Shown here one piece after another: positions 30,718 through 31,214 of a DNA stretch of 31,214 bases. The stretch's first letter is position 1, and each line of letters opens with the position of its first letter. The notes below the pieces were generated by a model. The model ran no database searches. It was given only the letters and a program-made list of their open reading frames with translations, and was not told where the DNA came from. This stretch comes from an uncultured Oscillospiraceae bacterium. Its GTDB lineage: Bacteria > Bacillota > Clostridia > Oscillospirales > Oscillospiraceae. The DNA lies in assembly GCA_900763705.1 (NCBI GenBank), contig CAAFLG010000059.1, positions 1 through 31,214 of the forward strand, given 5' to 3'. The translations under genes and the position numbers were made by a program.

Positions 30718-31209
30718 TCACGCTTCCTTCAGCTTTTCCTCCAGCAGCTTGAAGGCCTCCTCTGCGGACAGCGCGCGGATCTCCGCGCGGCTCTTTTCGC
30801 CAAAGTCGAAGCGCTCGGCGACCGTCTCCTCCGGAGAGGAAAAACCGATAAACACCGTGCCGACGGCGTTTCCGCGCTCGTCGCGGTCAGGGCCCGCGAC
30901 ACCCGTGACGCTGACGGCGAGATCGGCCGTCGTCGCCTTGCGCGCGCCCTCGGCCATCGCGCGGGCAACGGGCGCGGACACCGCGCCGTATTCCTCCAGC
31001 ATCTCCGCCGGAACGCCGAGCACGCGGTGCTTGACCGTGTCGGTATAGCTCACCACGCCGCCCATGAAAACGCGCGACGCACCCGGCACATCCGTGATGC
31101 GCTTGGCGATGAGGCCGCCGGTGCAGCTCTCCGCCGCGGCGAAGGTCATGCCGCGCGCCTTGAGCAGCTCACAGCAGCGCTGTTCGATCAATTTTTCGTT
31201 TTCCGCCAT
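30718..31209 (-). CDS. pncC: Nicotinamide-nucleotide amidase (CinA C-terminal domain, stand-alone)
   Basis: 163 residues. The CinA-C hallmarks are AAAESCTGGLIAKRITDVPGAS (with the catalytic Ser in ESCTGG), FMGGVVSYTDTVK, LEEYGAVSAPVARAMAEGAR and SVTGVAGPD, then GTVFIGFSS. It deamidates nicotinamide mononucleotide in NAD recycling. It is not fused to the N-terminal COG1058 domain of long CinA; a short PncC-type protein of this length is common. Only 5 nt upstream are in the window, so promoter and ribosome site are not visible. Confidence 0.93.
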   Translation of the reverse strand: MAENEKLIEQRCCELLKARGMTFAAAESCTGGLIAKRITDVPGASRVFMGGVVSYTDTVKHRVLGVPAEMLEEYGAVSAPVARAMAEGARKATTADLAVSVTGVAGPDRDERGNAVGTVFIGFSSPEETVAERFDFGEKSRAEIRALSAEEAFKLLEEKLKEA

Positions 31210-31214
31210 AGTAA

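Overview
The window looks like a chromosomal segment of a GC-rich, anaerobic Firmicute, most plausibly a butyrate-producing member of the Oscillospiraceae/Ruminococcaceae. The evidence is a glutaconate CoA-transferase / glutaconyl-CoA decarboxylase operon (2-hydroxyglutarate route of glutamate fermentation), an L-box lysine riboswitch, AGGAGG-type ribosome binding sites, TTGACA/TATAAT-type promoters and a PBSX-like phage module. The genus assignment is inference.

Layout. (1) 1-3740, minus strand: the gctA-gctB-gcdA operon behind a near-consensus promoter; gcdA runs off the left edge. (2) 3890-18400, minus strand: a compact, translationally coupled cluster of about 23 phage-derived genes, transcribed leftwards from small terminase to endolysin. 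It holds terminase, portal, protease, decoration protein, major capsid, connectors, contractile sheath, tube, a frameshifting tail assembly chaperone, a very short protein in the tape-measure slot, a LysM protein, hub, spike, wedge proteins, XhlA-like and holin-like membrane proteins, and an M15 endolysin. It is bounded by two intrinsic terminators and has no integrase, repressor, replication gene or recognisable tail fibre. (3) 18459-31209: housekeeping genes. These are a HAD phosphatase facing a udp - aspartate racemase - thyA - folA operon, then rpe-recR, an unknown membrane protein, dut, an SDR reductase, a block of structured repeats, tRNA-Gly(CCC), a D,D-carboxypeptidase, a lysine-riboswitch-controlled NhaC-family transporter, a PfkB-family kinase and a stand-alone CinA-C amidase. 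Intrinsic terminators separate most units, and several sit between convergent genes.

The most interesting object is the phage-derived cluster. It carries what is needed to build a DNA-packaging, contractile-tailed particle and lyse the cell, but nothing visible for integration, replication or lysogeny control. Its small terminase consists only of the C-terminal part of the family and lacks the N-terminal DNA-binding region. The tape-measure slot holds a 179-residue protein that would imply a very short tail. Together these suggest a domesticated, gene-transfer-agent-like or PBSX-like particle rather than an ordinary prophage. That is a hypothesis: packaging of host DNA cannot be read from sequence.

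Metabolically, gctAB/gcdA convert glutarate-family CoA intermediates to crotonyl-CoA (towards butyrate), and the lysine-controlled transporter imports or exchanges lysine. The udp/thyA/folA/dut set covers pyrimidine salvage and dTMP supply. The + strand opposite GC-rich minus genes, and the minus strand opposite + genes, contain many long antisense reading frames that I treat as codon-bias shadows.
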